Assembly: GCA_027482185.1 (NCBI GenBank)
Contig: JAIXWF010000008.1
Coordinates: 105,877 to 169,876 of the forward strand
Direction of reading: 5' to 3'
Source of the DNA: Opitutaceae bacterium
GTDB taxonomy: Bacteria; Verrucomicrobiota; Verrucomicrobiia; Opitutales; Opitutaceae
Length of the DNA stretch: 64,000 nt
This document shows, piece by piece, positions 29,146-41,637 of the stretch (position 1 is its first letter; every line of letters starts with the position of its first letter). Made by a program: the position numbers and the translations under genes. The notes beneath the pieces are model-generated. The model was not told the DNA's origin, did not search any database, and was given only the letters and a program-made list of their open reading frames with translations.

Positions 29146-29541
29146 ATGGCCTCCGCCAAAAAACAGGTTCTCGAAACCGCCCGGCAGTTCTTCAAGCTCA
29201 GCCTCGTCGACGGCCGCCTGTCCGATGACCGCGTCGCCGGCGTGCTGCAGTACATCGAGAAACACCGCCCGGCCCAGGCCGTCGCCGTCCTCAAGGCCTA
29301 CGCGCGCCTCGTCGCCGCCGAAGTCGCCCGCGGCCAGGCCGTCGTCGAACACGCCGGCGTCGCCCAGTCCGCCGCGCTCGACGCCGTCAGCGCCGCCCTC
29401 TCCCGCAAATACGGCCGCCCCGTCACCTGGGTCGCGAAGCGCAACGACGCGCTCATCGCCGGCCTCCGCGTCCGCGTCGGCGACGACGTCTACGAATCCT
29501 CGGTCGCCGGCCAGCTGGCCGCCCTCGGCCAAGCCGTATAA
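29146..29541 (+). CDS. atpH: ATP synthase F1 subunit delta
   Basis: A 131-residue subunit that joins the b-subunit stalk to the top of the alpha/beta hexamer. The sequence is weakly conserved but has the delta/OSCP pattern: N-terminal helices (ARQFFKLSLVDGRLSDDRVAGVLQYI) and the C-terminal block WVAKRNDALIAGLRVRVGDDVYESSVAGQL. It is clearly shorter than the usual 175-180 residues, mainly in the N-terminal helical domain. The assignment rests on position and the C-terminal motif. Confidence 0.85.
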   Translation: MASAKKQVLETARQFFKLSLVDGRLSDDRVAGVLQYIEKHRPAQAVAVLKAYARLVAAEVARGQAVVEHAGVAQSAALDAVSAALSRKYGRPVTWVAKRNDALIAGLRVRVGDDVYESSVAGQLAALGQAV

Positions 29542-29586
29542 GAAATCTCACTACGTCCGTTCCCGCCAACCCTCCCTTTCCCCGCG

Positions 29587-31113
<1,527 letters not shown>

Positions 31114-31118
31114 AATCA

Positions 31119-33556
<2,438 letters not shown>

Positions 33557-33561
33557 CGACG

Positions 33562-33650
33562 GCAGTAGCGGGTAGAAAGCAGCGAGTAGCGAGCATCACG
33601 CATAACTCCTTCGGTCTACTCACCACTCGCTACCCGCTACTCACCACTTC
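33562..33650. repeat. Paired heptad repeats, GTAGCGA family, copy 2 (inside the atp operon)
   Basis: Left array 33562-33596: GCAGTAG, CGGGTAG, AAAGCAG, CGAGTAG, CGAGCAT. Right array 33616-33650: CTACTCA, CCACTCG, CTACCCG, CTACTCA, CCACTTC. Layout and arm spacing resemble the atpA-atpG copy. Confidence 0.8.
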
Positions 33651-33656
33651 AGCACC

Positions 33657-34064
33657 ATGCCTTTGACCCTCGAAATCGTCACTCCCGACGCGCGCGTCTA
33701 CACCGACACGATCGACTCGGTCGTCATCCCGACGGTCGAAGGCGAAGTCGGCATTCTGCCCGGCCACATTCCGCTGCTGACGCAGGTTGAGGACGGCGAA
33801 CTGCGCGTCACGAAGGGTACGGAAACCGTGCTCCTCGCGGTCAGCGGCGGGTTCGCCGAAGTCGAAGGCGACCGCGTCCACGTCCTCGCCGAACACGCCA
33901 TCTCCGAGGAAAAGATCGACGAGAAGGCCGTGGAAGAAGCCCTCAAGCGCGCCGAAGCCCAGATCTCCGAGGCCAAGAACCTCGACCCGCAGGAGTACGA
34001 GCGCCTCCAAAGCCTCGTCCGCTACTCGGGTGTGCAGCTGGCGGTCAAACGCCGCCGCCGCTGA
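33657..34064 (+). CDS. atpC: ATP synthase F1 subunit epsilon
   Basis: A 135-residue regulatory rotor subunit. The N-terminal beta sandwich (LTLEIVTPDARVYTDTIDSVVIPTVEGEVGILPGHIPLLTQVEDGEL) is followed by a two-helix C-terminal domain (EEKIDEKAVEEALKRAEAQISEA) that inhibits ATP hydrolysis in other bacteria. It is the last gene of the operon and is followed by a strong intrinsic terminator. Confidence 0.95.
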   Translation: MPLTLEIVTPDARVYTDTIDSVVIPTVEGEVGILPGHIPLLTQVEDGELRVTKGTETVLLAVSGGFAEVEGDRVHVLAEHAISEEKIDEKAVEEALKRAEAQISEAKNLDPQEYERLQSLVRYSGVQLAVKRRRR

Positions 34065-34094
34065 TTCGGCCCGGCTTGATTCCAACCTTTTCCA

Positions 34095-34121
34095 AACCCG
34101 GTCTCGCGACCGGGTTTTTTT
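34095..34121 (+). terminator. Rho-independent terminator of the atp operon
   Basis: A perfect 10-bp stem (AAACCCGGTC pairing with GACCGGGTTT) with a TCGC loop runs into a T-tract, 31 nt after the atpC stop. Confidence 0.95.
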
Positions 34122-34320
34122 GCGTCCGCCCCACCCATTCCCCCACGGTGTCGCGCTCAGGTTGCGATGTCGGCCGCAGCCAATGACCAAAGCTCCGCAA
34201 GCGGTGCGGGGCGGGGCAGAGGACGATTTCGCTAGAATGAACGAAATTCCCACCGTTCCGCGCCCTTTTTCTTGCCCCACGATGAAACCGAGTCTCAGTA
34301 TAACCGTCCTTGACGTTGAA

Positions 34321-34569
34321 ATGAGCTCTTCCACCCCCGCCACCTTGCCGCTTTGCCAGCTCCCCGCTGGTTCGCTCGGGCGGGTTCGCGAGCTCACCGG
34401 CGATTCAGATTTCTGCCAGCGCGTCCGGGAGATGGGCTTCGGCGAGTCGGCTTTCGTCACCAAAATCGGCGGCAGCGGCCCCTTCATTTGCCAAGTCAAC
34501 GGCACCCGCATCGCGCTCAGCCACGGCGCGGCGATGTGCATTCAGGTCGAACCGCTGCGTCGCCGCTGA
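34321..34569 (+). CDS. feoA: FeoA family protein (first copy)
   Basis: An 82-residue SH3-like small protein of the ferrous iron uptake system, thought to bind the FeoB G domain in the cytoplasm. Diagnostic text is LCQLPAGSLGRVRELTGDSDFCQRVREMGFGESAFVTKIG and IALSHGAAMCIQVEP. The ATG at 34321 gives the normal FeoA length; an in-frame ATG at 34282 would add 13 residues. It is followed after 16 nt by a second feoA and then feoB. Confidence 0.88.
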   Translation: MSSSTPATLPLCQLPAGSLGRVRELTGDSDFCQRVREMGFGESAFVTKIGGSGPFICQVNGTRIALSHGAAMCIQVEPLRRR

Positions 34570-34585
34570 ACGCGGCCACCCCGCC

Positions 34586-34813
34586 ATGACGCTGTCCGAA
34601 CTCACCGTCGGCGCCTCCGCCGTCGTCCGCGAATTTCCCAAATCCGGCGCCGCCTTCATCCGCCTCCGCGAAATGGGTTTGCTCGCCGGCACGCGCGTCA
34701 CGCTCGTGCGCACCGCCCCGCTCGGCGATCCGCTCGAGATCAAGCTCCGCGGCTACCATCTCACGCTCCGCAAAACCGAAGCCGATCACGTCGTGATCGA
34801 GCCCGTGGTCTGA
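34586..34813 (+). CDS. feoA: FeoA family protein (second copy)
   Basis: A 75-residue FeoA domain: LSELTVGASAVVREF, IRLREMGLLAGTRVTLVRTAPLGDPLEIKLRGYHLTLRKTEADHVVIE. This copy has the fuller canonical signature (GDPLEI-R-Y-L-LRK-EA), whereas the first copy is more divergent, so the pair may have distinct roles. Its stop lies 1 nt before the feoB start, implying coupled translation. Confidence 0.92.
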   Translation: MTLSELTVGASAVVREFPKSGAAFIRLREMGLLAGTRVTLVRTAPLGDPLEIKLRGYHLTLRKTEADHVVIEPVV

Positions 34814-34814
34814 C

Positions 34815-36938
34815 ATGGCGTTGCCCCCGCACATCGCCGCCGCGACGCCGGGTCCGGCCACGCGCCAGCCCACGTACGCGCTCGTCGGCAATCCGAACTG
34901 CGGCAAGAGCACGCTCTTCAATGCCCTCACCGGCCTGAAGCAGAAGGTGGGCAACTACCCCGGTGTCACCGTCGAGAAAAAGGTCGGCACCGCCTATTCC
35001 CAGCACGGCCAGCCGATCACGGTGATCGATTTGCCCGGCGCGTATTCGCTCGCCGCGCGCTCGCCCGACGAAGCCGTGACCCGCGATGTGTTGCTCGGCC
35101 GCCGCGCCGACACGCCGCAGCCCGATCGAATTCTCTGCATCGTCGACGCGACGAACCTCGAGCGGAATCTGTATCTTGTGCACCAGATTCTCGATCTGGG
35201 CCGCCCCGTGATCCTCGTCCTGAACATGATGGACGTCGCCGCGCAGGCCGGACTCGAGATCCAGGCCGAGCGTCTCGAACAGGAACTCGGTATTCCCGTG
35301 ATCCCGTGCCAAGCGGTGAACGGCCAGGGCGTGATCGAATTGAAAGTGGCGATGAGCCGCACCGATTTGCCGCTCCCGCGCCATGCGTGGGACGTGCCCG
35401 CCGCCATCGCGCCGGCGGTGGCGGAAATCCAGGCATCGCTGGTCGCGCACGACCGAAAGTTGCCGCTCAGCGCGCGGGCCGAAGCTTTGTTGCTGCTCAC
35501 GGATCAGGATTCGGTCCGCGTTGCGGGCTCGACGCCGCTCAGTCCGCGCACCGCGGAGATCCTCAAATCGTGGCAGCAGCGCTGGGAAAGCGACGGCACC
35601 GACTGGGCCGGCATGCTGGTCAATTCGCGCTACGATTCCATCGGCCGCATCGCGGCCCAGGTGGTGACGCAGGCGGGCGCCGGCGGACCGACGTTGTCGG
35701 ACAAGATCGACGCCTACGCCACGCATCCGCTCTGGGGCTGGCTCATGCTCGGCAGCGTCATGGGTCTGCTGTTCCTCAGCATCTTCACGCTGGCGGAGTA
35801 CCCGATGAACCTGATCGACGATCTGGTCGCGAACCTCGCGGATTGGGTGAAAGGTTCGATGGGCGAGGGCGATCTGCGCGACCTGATCACCGACGGCGCG
35901 ATCGCGGGCGTGGGCGGCGTGGTCATTTTCCTGCCGCAGATTCTGATCCTGTTTTTCTTCATCGGCCTGCTCGAGAGCACGGGCTACATGGCGCGCGCGG
36001 CCTTCATCATGGACCGCCTGATGAGCCGCGTGGGCCTGAACGGCAAATCGTTCATCCCGCTCCTCGGTTCGTACGCCTGCGCGATTCCCGGCATCATGGC
36101 GACGCGCACGATCGAGGACCACAAAGACCGCATCGTCACCATCCTCGTTGCCCCGCTGATGAGCTGCTCGGCGCGTCTGCCGGTCTATCTGCTGATGATC
36201 GCGGCGCTCGTGCCCGGCGACCGCGTGCCCGTCGGCACCAAGGTCGGCATCATGCTGCTCATGTACACGCTCGGGACGGTCGGGGCCTTCGGCTTCGCGT
36301 GGCTTTTCAAACGCACGCTGCTCAAGGGCGCGCCGCCGGCGATGATCATGGAGCTGCCGCCGTACCGCCTGCCCGGCGTGCGCGACGTGCTCTTCCAGAT
36401 GCTTGAACGCGGCTGGCTCTTCCTCCGCCGGGCCGGCACCGTGATCCTCGGCATCAGCATCGTGCTCTGGTTCCTTTCGGCGTATCCGAAAGCCCCGGAC
36501 GGCGCCACCAATCAGCAGCAACTCGCGCAGAGCTTCGCCGGCCGGGCCGGACATGCGCTCGAACCGGCGATCGCGCCGCTGGGCTTCGATTGGCAGATCG
36601 GCATCGGCCTGATCAGCTCGTTCGCCGCCCGCGAGGTCTTCGTTTCGACGATGGGCGTGGTCTTCAACGCCGAGGCCGAGGGCGACGACACCGCGCCGCT
36701 GCGCAAAGCGCTGCTCGAGGCGAAGTGGCCGGACGGCCGCGCGCTCTTCACGCCGCTCGTCTGTTTCACGCTCATGATTTTCTACGTCTTCGCGATGCAG
36801 TGCATCAGCACGATCGCGGTGGTGCGGCGGGAAACGAATTCGTGGCGCTGGCCCCTTTTCCAACTCGGCTACATGACGGGCACGGCGTGGATCCTGAGCT
36901 TCATCGTCTACCAAGGCGGCCGCGCCTTGGGTTTCTGA
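34815..36938 (+). CDS. feoB: Ferrous iron transporter FeoB
   Basis: A 707-residue inner-membrane Fe(II) permease. The N-terminal G domain has GNPNCGKST (about 27-35), YPGVTVEKK switch region, DLPGAYSL and NMMD. The membrane domain begins at about residue 300 and carries the two Gate motifs, including IPLLGSYACAIPGIMATRTI with its conserved Cys and the MSCSARLPVY block. FAAREVFVSTMGVVF is another family signature. It is part of an feoA-feoA-feoB-Cys-rich peptide operon. Expression is presumably iron-regulated, but no convincing Fur box is visible upstream. Confidence 0.97.
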   Translation: MALPPHIAAATPGPATRQPTYALVGNPNCGKSTLFNALTGLKQKVGNYPGVTVEKKVGTAYSQHGQPITVIDLPGAYSLAARSPDEAVTRDVLLGRRADTPQPDRILCIVDATNLERNLYLVHQILDLGRPVILVLNMMDVAAQAGLEIQAERLEQELGIPVIPCQAVNGQGVIELKVAMSRTDLPLPRHAWDVPAAIAPAVAEIQASLVAHDRKLPLSARAEALLLLTDQDSVRVAGSTPLSPRTAEILKSWQQRWESDGTDWAGMLVNSRYDSIGRIAAQVVTQAGAGGPTLSDKIDAYATHPLWGWLMLGSVMGLLFLSIFTLAEYPMNLIDDLVANLADWVKGSMGEGDLRDLITDGAIAGVGGVVIFLPQILILFFFIGLLESTGYMARAAFIMDRLMSRVGLNGKSFIPLLGSYACAIPGIMATRTIEDHKDRIVTILVAPLMSCSARLPVYLLMIAALVPGDRVPVGTKVGIMLLMYTLGTVGAFGFAWLFKRTLLKGAPPAMIMELPPYRLPGVRDVLFQMLERGWLFLRRAGTVILGISIVLWFLSAYPKAPDGATNQQQLAQSFAGRAGHALEPAIAPLGFDWQIGIGLISSFAAREVFVSTMGVVFNAEAEGDDTAPLRKALLEAKWPDGRALFTPLVCFTLMIFYVFAMQCISTIAVVRRETNSWRWPLFQLGYMTGTAWILSFIVYQGGRALGF

Positions 36939-36945
36939 CCCGGCC

Positions 36946-37095
36946 ATGACCCCCGAATTCCAGTCCGTCGCCGCCCTCGGCATCGTCGCCCTGACGCTGC
37001 TGGCCTTTGCGGTCCGCGCCTGGCGCCGGCGCCGCCGGCCGGCGGGCTGCGGCGGCGGCTGCGCGTGCCCGTCGGTCAAGTTCAAGCGCGGCTAA
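36946..37095 (+). CDS. FeoB-associated Cys-rich membrane peptide
   Basis: A 49-residue peptide starting 7 nt after feoB. It has one membrane helix (SVAALGIVALTLLAFAVRAW, about 7-26), then an Arg-rich stretch and a Cys/Gly cluster (GCGGGCACPS). This matches the layout of the FeoB-associated Cys-rich membrane proteins often found after feoB, which may play an FeoC-like accessory role in iron handling. Three cysteines are packed within seven residues. Confidence 0.75.
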   Translation: MTPEFQSVAALGIVALTLLAFAVRAWRRRRRPAGCGGGCACPSVKFKRG

Positions 37096-37175
37096 GTCAC
37101 CGGCCGGATACTTGCCGCTAGGGGATTTTCCTTCGTGCGTTCCCGCGGCGGCCTCCGCTAGATAGTTTTTCCACC

Positions 37176-37961
37176 ATGGAAGTCATCATCCGCGATTCGG
37201 CCGAGACGGGTTGCATTCTTGGCGCCAAGATCATGGCCAGCGTCGTGCGCGAGAAGCCCGACGCCGTCCTCGGCCTCGCCACCGGCCGCACCCCGCTGCG
37301 GCTCTACAAGGAGCTCATTCGCCTGCACCGCGAGGAGGGCCTCGATTTCAGCCGGGTCACGACCTTCAACCTCGACGAGTATGTGGGCCTGCCCCCGACG
37401 CACGAACAGTCGTACCGGTTTTTCATGCAGGAAAATCTGTTCCGCCACATCAACATCGACGTGAAGCGGACGCATGTGCCGGACGGCGTGGCGAAAGACC
37501 TGCATGCCGAATGCCGTTCCTACGAGCAGCGCATCGCGGATGCGGGCGGCATCGACATCCAGCTGCTCGGCCTCGGCCGCAACGGCCACATCGGATTCAA
37601 CGAGCCCACCGGCTCGCTGCGCTCGCGCACGTGGATCAAAATTCTTTCCGAGCAGACGCTGAAGGACAACAGCGAGGTCTTCGGTTCCTTCGAGGCCATG
37701 CCGAAGCACGCGCTCACCATGGGCATCGGCACGATTCTCGACGCGAAGCGCTGCCTGCTGCTTGCGTTCGGCCCCGCCAAGGTCCGCGCCGTGGAACACA
37801 TGGTCGAGGGCCCGCTGGCCGCGATCTGTCCCGGCTCGGCCCTGCAGCAGCACCCGCGCGCGACCGTGATCCTCGACGAGAATTCCGCCGCCGGCCTGCA
37901 CTACGCCGACCACTACCGCTGGATCGACGCGCACAAGTTCGACTGGCAGCGCTACAAGTAA
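37176..37961 (+). CDS. nagB: Glucosamine-6-phosphate deaminase
   Basis: A 261-residue enzyme converting glucosamine-6-phosphate to fructose-6-phosphate and ammonia, the last step of amino-sugar catabolism. LGLATGRTPLRLYKELI binds phosphate; FNLDEYVGL carries the catalytic Asp; and LLGLGRNGHIGFNEP carries the catalytic His and Glu. Length is standard for the hexameric enzyme. It stands alone here, with no nagA or transporter nearby. Confidence 0.96.
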   Translation: MEVIIRDSAETGCILGAKIMASVVREKPDAVLGLATGRTPLRLYKELIRLHREEGLDFSRVTTFNLDEYVGLPPTHEQSYRFFMQENLFRHINIDVKRTHVPDGVAKDLHAECRSYEQRIADAGGIDIQLLGLGRNGHIGFNEPTGSLRSRTWIKILSEQTLKDNSEVFGSFEAMPKHALTMGIGTILDAKRCLLLAFGPAKVRAVEHMVEGPLAAICPGSALQQHPRATVILDENSAAGLHYADHYRWIDAHKFDWQRYK

Positions 37962-37964
37962 GCA

Positions 37965-37992
37965 GAGTTGAGAGTTGAGGGTTGAGGGATCG
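37965..37992 (+). repeat. Heptad repeat, GAGTTGA family, copy 6
   Basis: Four units in phase: GAGTTGA, GAGTTGA, GGGTTGA, GGGATCG, beginning 3 nt after the nagB stop, with a CGGTCC-type tail related to that of the copies at 5624 and 18266. Confidence 0.7.
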
Positions 37993-38093
37993 GTCCTCCG
38001 GAGATCGATAACGCCGTCGCAGCCCGGCACGGGCGCAGCCGGCCGGTTTTGCGCTCAATTTCCAACCAAGCTCCCCCAGCTCCTGAAGCCGGC

Positions 38094-39383
38094 TCAGGCG
38101 GCCGCCGGTTCCGCACGCCGGGCTTTTGCGATCGGCAGCACGCCGAGCGCGGCGATCAGGCACAGCACGCCCGCGCCGATGAACGCCGGCGCATAGCTGC
38201 CGTAATTCGTCCGCAACGCGCCCGCCGTGGCGGCCGCGAACGCCGCGCCCAGCTGGTGGCTCGCCGCCACCCAGCCGAACACGATGCTCGCCTTCTCGCG
38301 GCCGAACACCTCACCGGTCAACCGCACGGTCGGCGGAACAGTCGCGATCCAGTCGAGGCCGTAGAACACCGCGAACAACCCGAGGCCCAGTGCCGGACCC
38401 TGCAGCGCCTGCGGCAGGAAGAGCAGGGAAAGCCCGCGTAGGCCGTAGTACCCGAAAAGCAGATACCGGCAGTTGTAGCGGTCGCTCAGCCAGCCGCTCG
38501 CCGTCGTCCCGAGCAGGTCGAACAGCCCCATCGCCGCGAGCAGCGAGGCGGCGCGCACCTCGGGAATGCCGCAGTCGAAGGCCGCGGGGATCAGGTGCGT
38601 GCCGATGAGCCCGTTGGTGCTCGCGCCGCAGACGAAGAACGAACCGGCCAGCAGCCAGAAGTCGCGCACGCGGACGGCCTCGGCCAGCACGGCCAGCGCC
38701 CGCGCCGCGGGATTGCCCGTCGCGGCGGGACCGCGCGCGTCCGGCGGGCCGTCTTCGCCGTAGGGCCGGCGGCCGACGTCGCGCGGGTCGTCGCGCATGA
38801 AGTACCAGACCAGCGGCACCACGGCCAAGGTGGCCGCGGCCACGATCCACGGCGCCGCCCGCCAGTCGCCGCCGCTGGTGACCGCCGCCGCCAACGACGG
38901 CAGAAACACGAGCTGGCCCGTCGCCGTGCTGGCGGTGAGCACGCCCATCACGAGCCCGCGCCGCTGCGTGAACCAGCGGTTCGCCACCGCGGCGCCGAGC
39001 ACGGTCGCGGCCAGGCCCGAGCCCGCGCCGACAACCACGCCCCACAGCAGCACGAACTGCCAGTACGCCGTGGCGAAGGTCGAGAGCCCGTAGCCCCCGC
39101 TCAGCAGCAGCAGCGCCGCCATCATCGTGCGCCGCAGGCCGAAGCGCTGGTACAGGGCCGCGGCGAAGGGACCGATGAGGCCGTAGAGGAAGATGTTGAG
39201 CGCGACGATCGACGACACCTTGGCGCGGCTCCATTGGAACTCGTTGCCGAAGGGCAGGAGCGTCACGCCCGGCGTGGCGCGCGCGCCCGCGGCGGCGAGC
39301 AGCGTCACAAACGTCACGCCCGCCACGATCCACGCGTAATGGAACTTCGGTTTTTCCCCGGCGGGCTGGAGATCGCGGCTCAT
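38094..39383 (-). CDS. MFS transporter
   Basis: A 429-residue major facilitator superfamily protein with twelve predicted membrane segments in two blocks and a cytoplasmic loop of about 50 residues after the sixth segment (MRDDPRDVGRRPYGEDG onward). ALYQRFGLRRTMM is the loop 2-3 motif. The sequence resembles the oxalate/formate antiporter-like or monocarboxylate branch, with long alanine-rich helices. Substrate unknown. The ATG at 39383 (MSRDLQPAGEKPKFHYAWIV) is chosen because it places a short polar tail before the first helix. Confidence 0.85.
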   Translation of the reverse strand: MSRDLQPAGEKPKFHYAWIVAGVTFVTLLAAAGARATPGVTLLPFGNEFQWSRAKVSSIVALNIFLYGLIGPFAAALYQRFGLRRTMMAALLLLSGGYGLSTFATAYWQFVLLWGVVVGAGSGLAATVLGAAVANRWFTQRRGLVMGVLTASTATGQLVFLPSLAAAVTSGGDWRAAPWIVAAATLAVVPLVWYFMRDDPRDVGRRPYGEDGPPDARGPAATGNPAARALAVLAEAVRVRDFWLLAGSFFVCGASTNGLIGTHLIPAAFDCGIPEVRAASLLAAMGLFDLLGTTASGWLSDRYNCRYLLFGYYGLRGLSLLFLPQALQGPALGLGLFAVFYGLDWIATVPPTVRLTGEVFGREKASIVFGWVAASHQLGAAFAAATAGALRTNYGSYAPAFIGAGVLCLIAALGVLPIAKARRAEPAAA

Positions 39384-39503
39384 CGCGGAGGCGGACGCTG
39401 CGGACGCGGCCCGCGGACGGCAAGCGGCGCGAAGCTGTGCGGCTTGGATTCGGCGGGTGCTGATCCGTGGCGCGGAATCGGCCCGGCCGGTGCCGGATCG
39501 ATC

Positions 39504-39531
39504 TCTCAATCTTCAACTCTCAACTAACTGA
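39504..39531 (-). repeat. Heptad repeat, GTTGAGA family, copy 7 (minus orientation)
   Basis: On the plus strand TCTCAAT, CTTCAAC, TCTCAAC, TAACTGA. Read on the minus strand it matches the GTTGAGA arrays and is followed by the same GATCGATCC tail, placing it downstream of the minus-strand VOC gene in the same relative orientation as other copies. Confidence 0.7.
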
Positions 39532-39538
39532 GCCGGCC

Positions 39539-39925
39539 TCAGCGTTTCTCTTCCATCAAGCCGACGAGGTTACCCTCGGGATCGCGCACGAAACCGATCC
39601 ACAATTCGTGATCCGGCATTTTCGCGGCGAGCTGCGGGGCGCGTTCGTCTTTCGCGCCGCGCGCGACGATGGCGGCGTGGGCGGCGACGATGTCCTGCAC
39701 CTTGAAATAGAGGACGGAGTTTTTCCCGGGCTCCCCGTGACCCTGCGGCGTGGTGAGCATCAACCGCACGGTGCCGGCGGCGAAGAACGCGAGGTTCGGT
39801 CCGGCGGAAAACAGCAGCTTCAGCCCGAGCACGTCGCGGTAGAACACCGTGGCGCGGGCGACATCCGCGACCGTGAACGCAATCTGGCCGAGGTCGGAAG
39901 GGGCAGGGGAGGGCGGCGTGGGCAT
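39539..39925 (-). CDS. VOC family (glyoxalase/bleomycin resistance-like) protein
   Basis: A 128-residue vicinal oxygen chelate fold protein: IAFTVADVARATVFYRDVLGLKLLF forms the first beta-alpha-beta module, and ELWIGFVRDPEGNLVGLMEEKR the closing strand with the usual DPEGN turn. Such proteins bind a divalent metal between the two modules. The conserved Glu/His ligands are only partly evident, so no reaction can be assigned. It may be co-transcribed with the upstream DUF486 gene (34-nt gap). Confidence 0.85.
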   Translation of the reverse strand: MPTPPSPAPSDLGQIAFTVADVARATVFYRDVLGLKLLFSAGPNLAFFAAGTVRLMLTTPQGHGEPGKNSVLYFKVQDIVAAHAAIVARGAKDERAPQLAAKMPDHELWIGFVRDPEGNLVGLMEEKR

Positions 39926-39959
39926 CGGGATCGGTAAAACGGGCGGGCCTGCCGTGCGC

Positions 39960-40322
39960 TCAATGCCCGGTGGGCGCGGCGGGTTTGAAGGCGACGGCGA
40001 AGTAGACGGCGGCGAGGATGAAAGCGAAGCTCACGGCGTAGTTCCACGTCAGTTTTTCGCCGAGCACGAGCCACGCGAAGACGACGAAGACGAGCAGCGT
40101 GATCACCTCCTGCGCGATCTTCAGCTGGTAGCCGCTCATGCCGTTGGCGTAGCCGAGCCGGTTGGCCGGGACCATCAGGCAGTATTCGAAAAACGCGATG
40201 CCCCAGGAAATCAGGATCACGGTCCAGAGCGATTTGCCCTCGAAGAACTTCAGTTTCAGCTGCCCGTACCAGGCGAGCGTCATGAAGATGTTGGAGGCGA
40301 CGAGGAGCAGGAGAACTTTCAT
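39960..40322 (-). CDS. DUF486 family membrane protein
   Basis: A 120-residue protein with four hydrophobic helices, resembling half of a drug/metabolite transporter. The text LVASNIFMTLAWYGQLKL, WGIAFFEYCLMVPANRLGY, LKIAQEVITLLVFVVFAWL fits the DUF486 family, which is widespread and uncharacterised. A role in small-molecule export is family-level speculation. Confidence 0.85.
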   Translation of the reverse strand: MKVLLLLVASNIFMTLAWYGQLKLKFFEGKSLWTVILISWGIAFFEYCLMVPANRLGYANGMSGYQLKIAQEVITLLVFVVFAWLVLGEKLTWNYAVSFAFILAAVYFAVAFKPAAPTGH

Positions 40323-40426
40323 GCTGGCCCGAGCTGTAAGCGCGAAGAGGCGGGAAGCGCAAAGCTTCGCGAAGCCGCCGCCACCCTGTGCGAGCCTTGG
40401 CGGTCCTTCGCGCCTGCGCGTTCAAT

Positions 40427-41467
40427 TCATAGCCGGTAGTAACTCCGAAACCACTCCACGAATTTCCTCAGACCGTCCTGCAGCGGCACCTTGGGCGCGT
40501 ACGGCATCGCGGCCTGGATGCGCGTGAGGTCGGCGCAGGTTTCGAACATGTCGCCCGGCTGCGGCGGCAGCAGCTCGATCTCGGCTTTGCGGCCGAGCAA
40601 TTCCTCGAGCATGCGGACGAAGAGCAGCGTCTCGACCGGGCGGTGGTGGCCGAGGTTGAAAATCCGCAGCGCCGGATTCGCGCCCGCGGCCGCCCCGGGC
40701 TGCAGGCCCGCCGCGCGCGTCGCCGCCGTCCCGGTCGCGGGCAGGCTGCGGTCGGCGGGCGGGTAGAGGAGGACTTTCACGACGCCGTCGACGATGTCGT
40801 CGACGTAGGTGAAGTCGCGGAGATTGCGGCCGTGGTTGAAGAGTTTCAGCGGTTTCCCCTCGAGGATGGCGCGGGCGAACAGCGTCGGCGCCATGTCCGG
40901 CCGGCCCCAGGGGCCGTAGACGGTGAAGAAGCGCAGGCCGGTGAGCGCGAGGCCGTGGTTGTGCGCGTAGCTGTGCGCCATGAGCTCGTTGGCCTTCTTG
41001 GTCGCGCCGTAGTAGGAGATCGGCTGGTCGGTGTTGTCGTCCTCGCGGAACGGCGGCTTCGCGCCCGCGCCGTACACGCTGCTGCTCGAGGCGAACACCA
41101 GGTGCTTCGGCGGCGTGCGCCGGCAGGCCTCGAGCACGCTGGCGAAGCCGTCGAGGTTGCTCCGCGTGTACGCGGCGGGCTGCTCCATGCTGAAGCGCAC
41201 GCCGGGCTGGGCGCCGAGGTGGACGACGTAGTCCGGTTTGAAGTGGGAGACGAGGCCGGCGAATTTTTCCGCGTCGGCGAAATCCGCCTGCAGGAAACGG
41301 AAATCCGGCAGCGGCGCCAACTGCTCGAGCCGGGCGCGCTTGAGGGCGGGATCGTAGTAGTCGGAGAGATTGTCGACGCCGAGCACCTCGCAGCGCTTCG
41401 TCTCGGCGAGCCGCCGGGCCGTGTGGTGGCCGATGAAGCCGGCGACGCCGGTGACGAGGACTTTCAT
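40427..41467 (-). CDS. NAD-dependent sugar epimerase, UDP-glucuronate 4-epimerase-like
   Basis: A 346-residue short-chain dehydrogenase/reductase of the extended type. The NAD motif is VTGVAGFIGHHTARRL; VDNLSDYYDPALKRARLE is characteristic of the UDP-glucuronate 4-epimerase branch; the catalytic triad is in SSSSVYG and YYGATKK; and RFFTVYGPWGRPDMA follows. It would interconvert UDP-glucuronate and UDP-galacturonate for surface polysaccharide synthesis. A Pro/Ala-rich insertion of about 35 residues near residue 260 is unusual. It is divergent from the glutaredoxin gene. Confidence 0.88.
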   Translation of the reverse strand: MKVLVTGVAGFIGHHTARRLAETKRCEVLGVDNLSDYYDPALKRARLEQLAPLPDFRFLQADFADAEKFAGLVSHFKPDYVVHLGAQPGVRFSMEQPAAYTRSNLDGFASVLEACRRTPPKHLVFASSSSVYGAGAKPPFREDDNTDQPISYYGATKKANELMAHSYAHNHGLALTGLRFFTVYGPWGRPDMAPTLFARAILEGKPLKLFNHGRNLRDFTYVDDIVDGVVKVLLYPPADRSLPATGTAATRAAGLQPGAAAGANPALRIFNLGHHRPVETLLFVRMLEELLGRKAEIELLPPQPGDMFETCADLTRIQAAMPYAPKVPLQDGLRKFVEWFRSYYRL

Positions 41468-41558
41468 CCGCGCGTGATACGGGACCGCGGCGGATTGTTG
41501 AAGCGCAAACGCGCGCGCCGCGACTGTGCCGGTGCGGCTATGACAAGATTGTGAGCAA

Positions 41559-41570
41559 GTTTTCGAAAAC
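41559..41570. promoter_or_regulatory. Perfect 12-bp palindrome in the epimerase/glutaredoxin divergent spacer
   Basis: GTTTTCGAAAAC is a perfect palindrome in an AT-richer patch 68 nt before the glutaredoxin start and about 92 nt from the epimerase start. Possible -35/-10 hexamers for the plus-strand gene follow (TTGAAC at 41576, TTTACC at 41598). It could be an operator or chance. Confidence 0.35.
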
Positions 41571-41637
41571 GACGCTTGAACGCCGAAACGCGCGCCCTTT
41601 ACCTTGCGCCGTTTCTGTCCTCGCACACGTTCACCGC

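Noticed and set aside
34226..34247. ATTTCG and CGAAAT arms 10 nt apart upstream of the first feoA, considered as a Fur-type operator
   Set aside because: The arms are only 6 bp and do not fit the Fur consensus; likely chance in an AT-richer patch.
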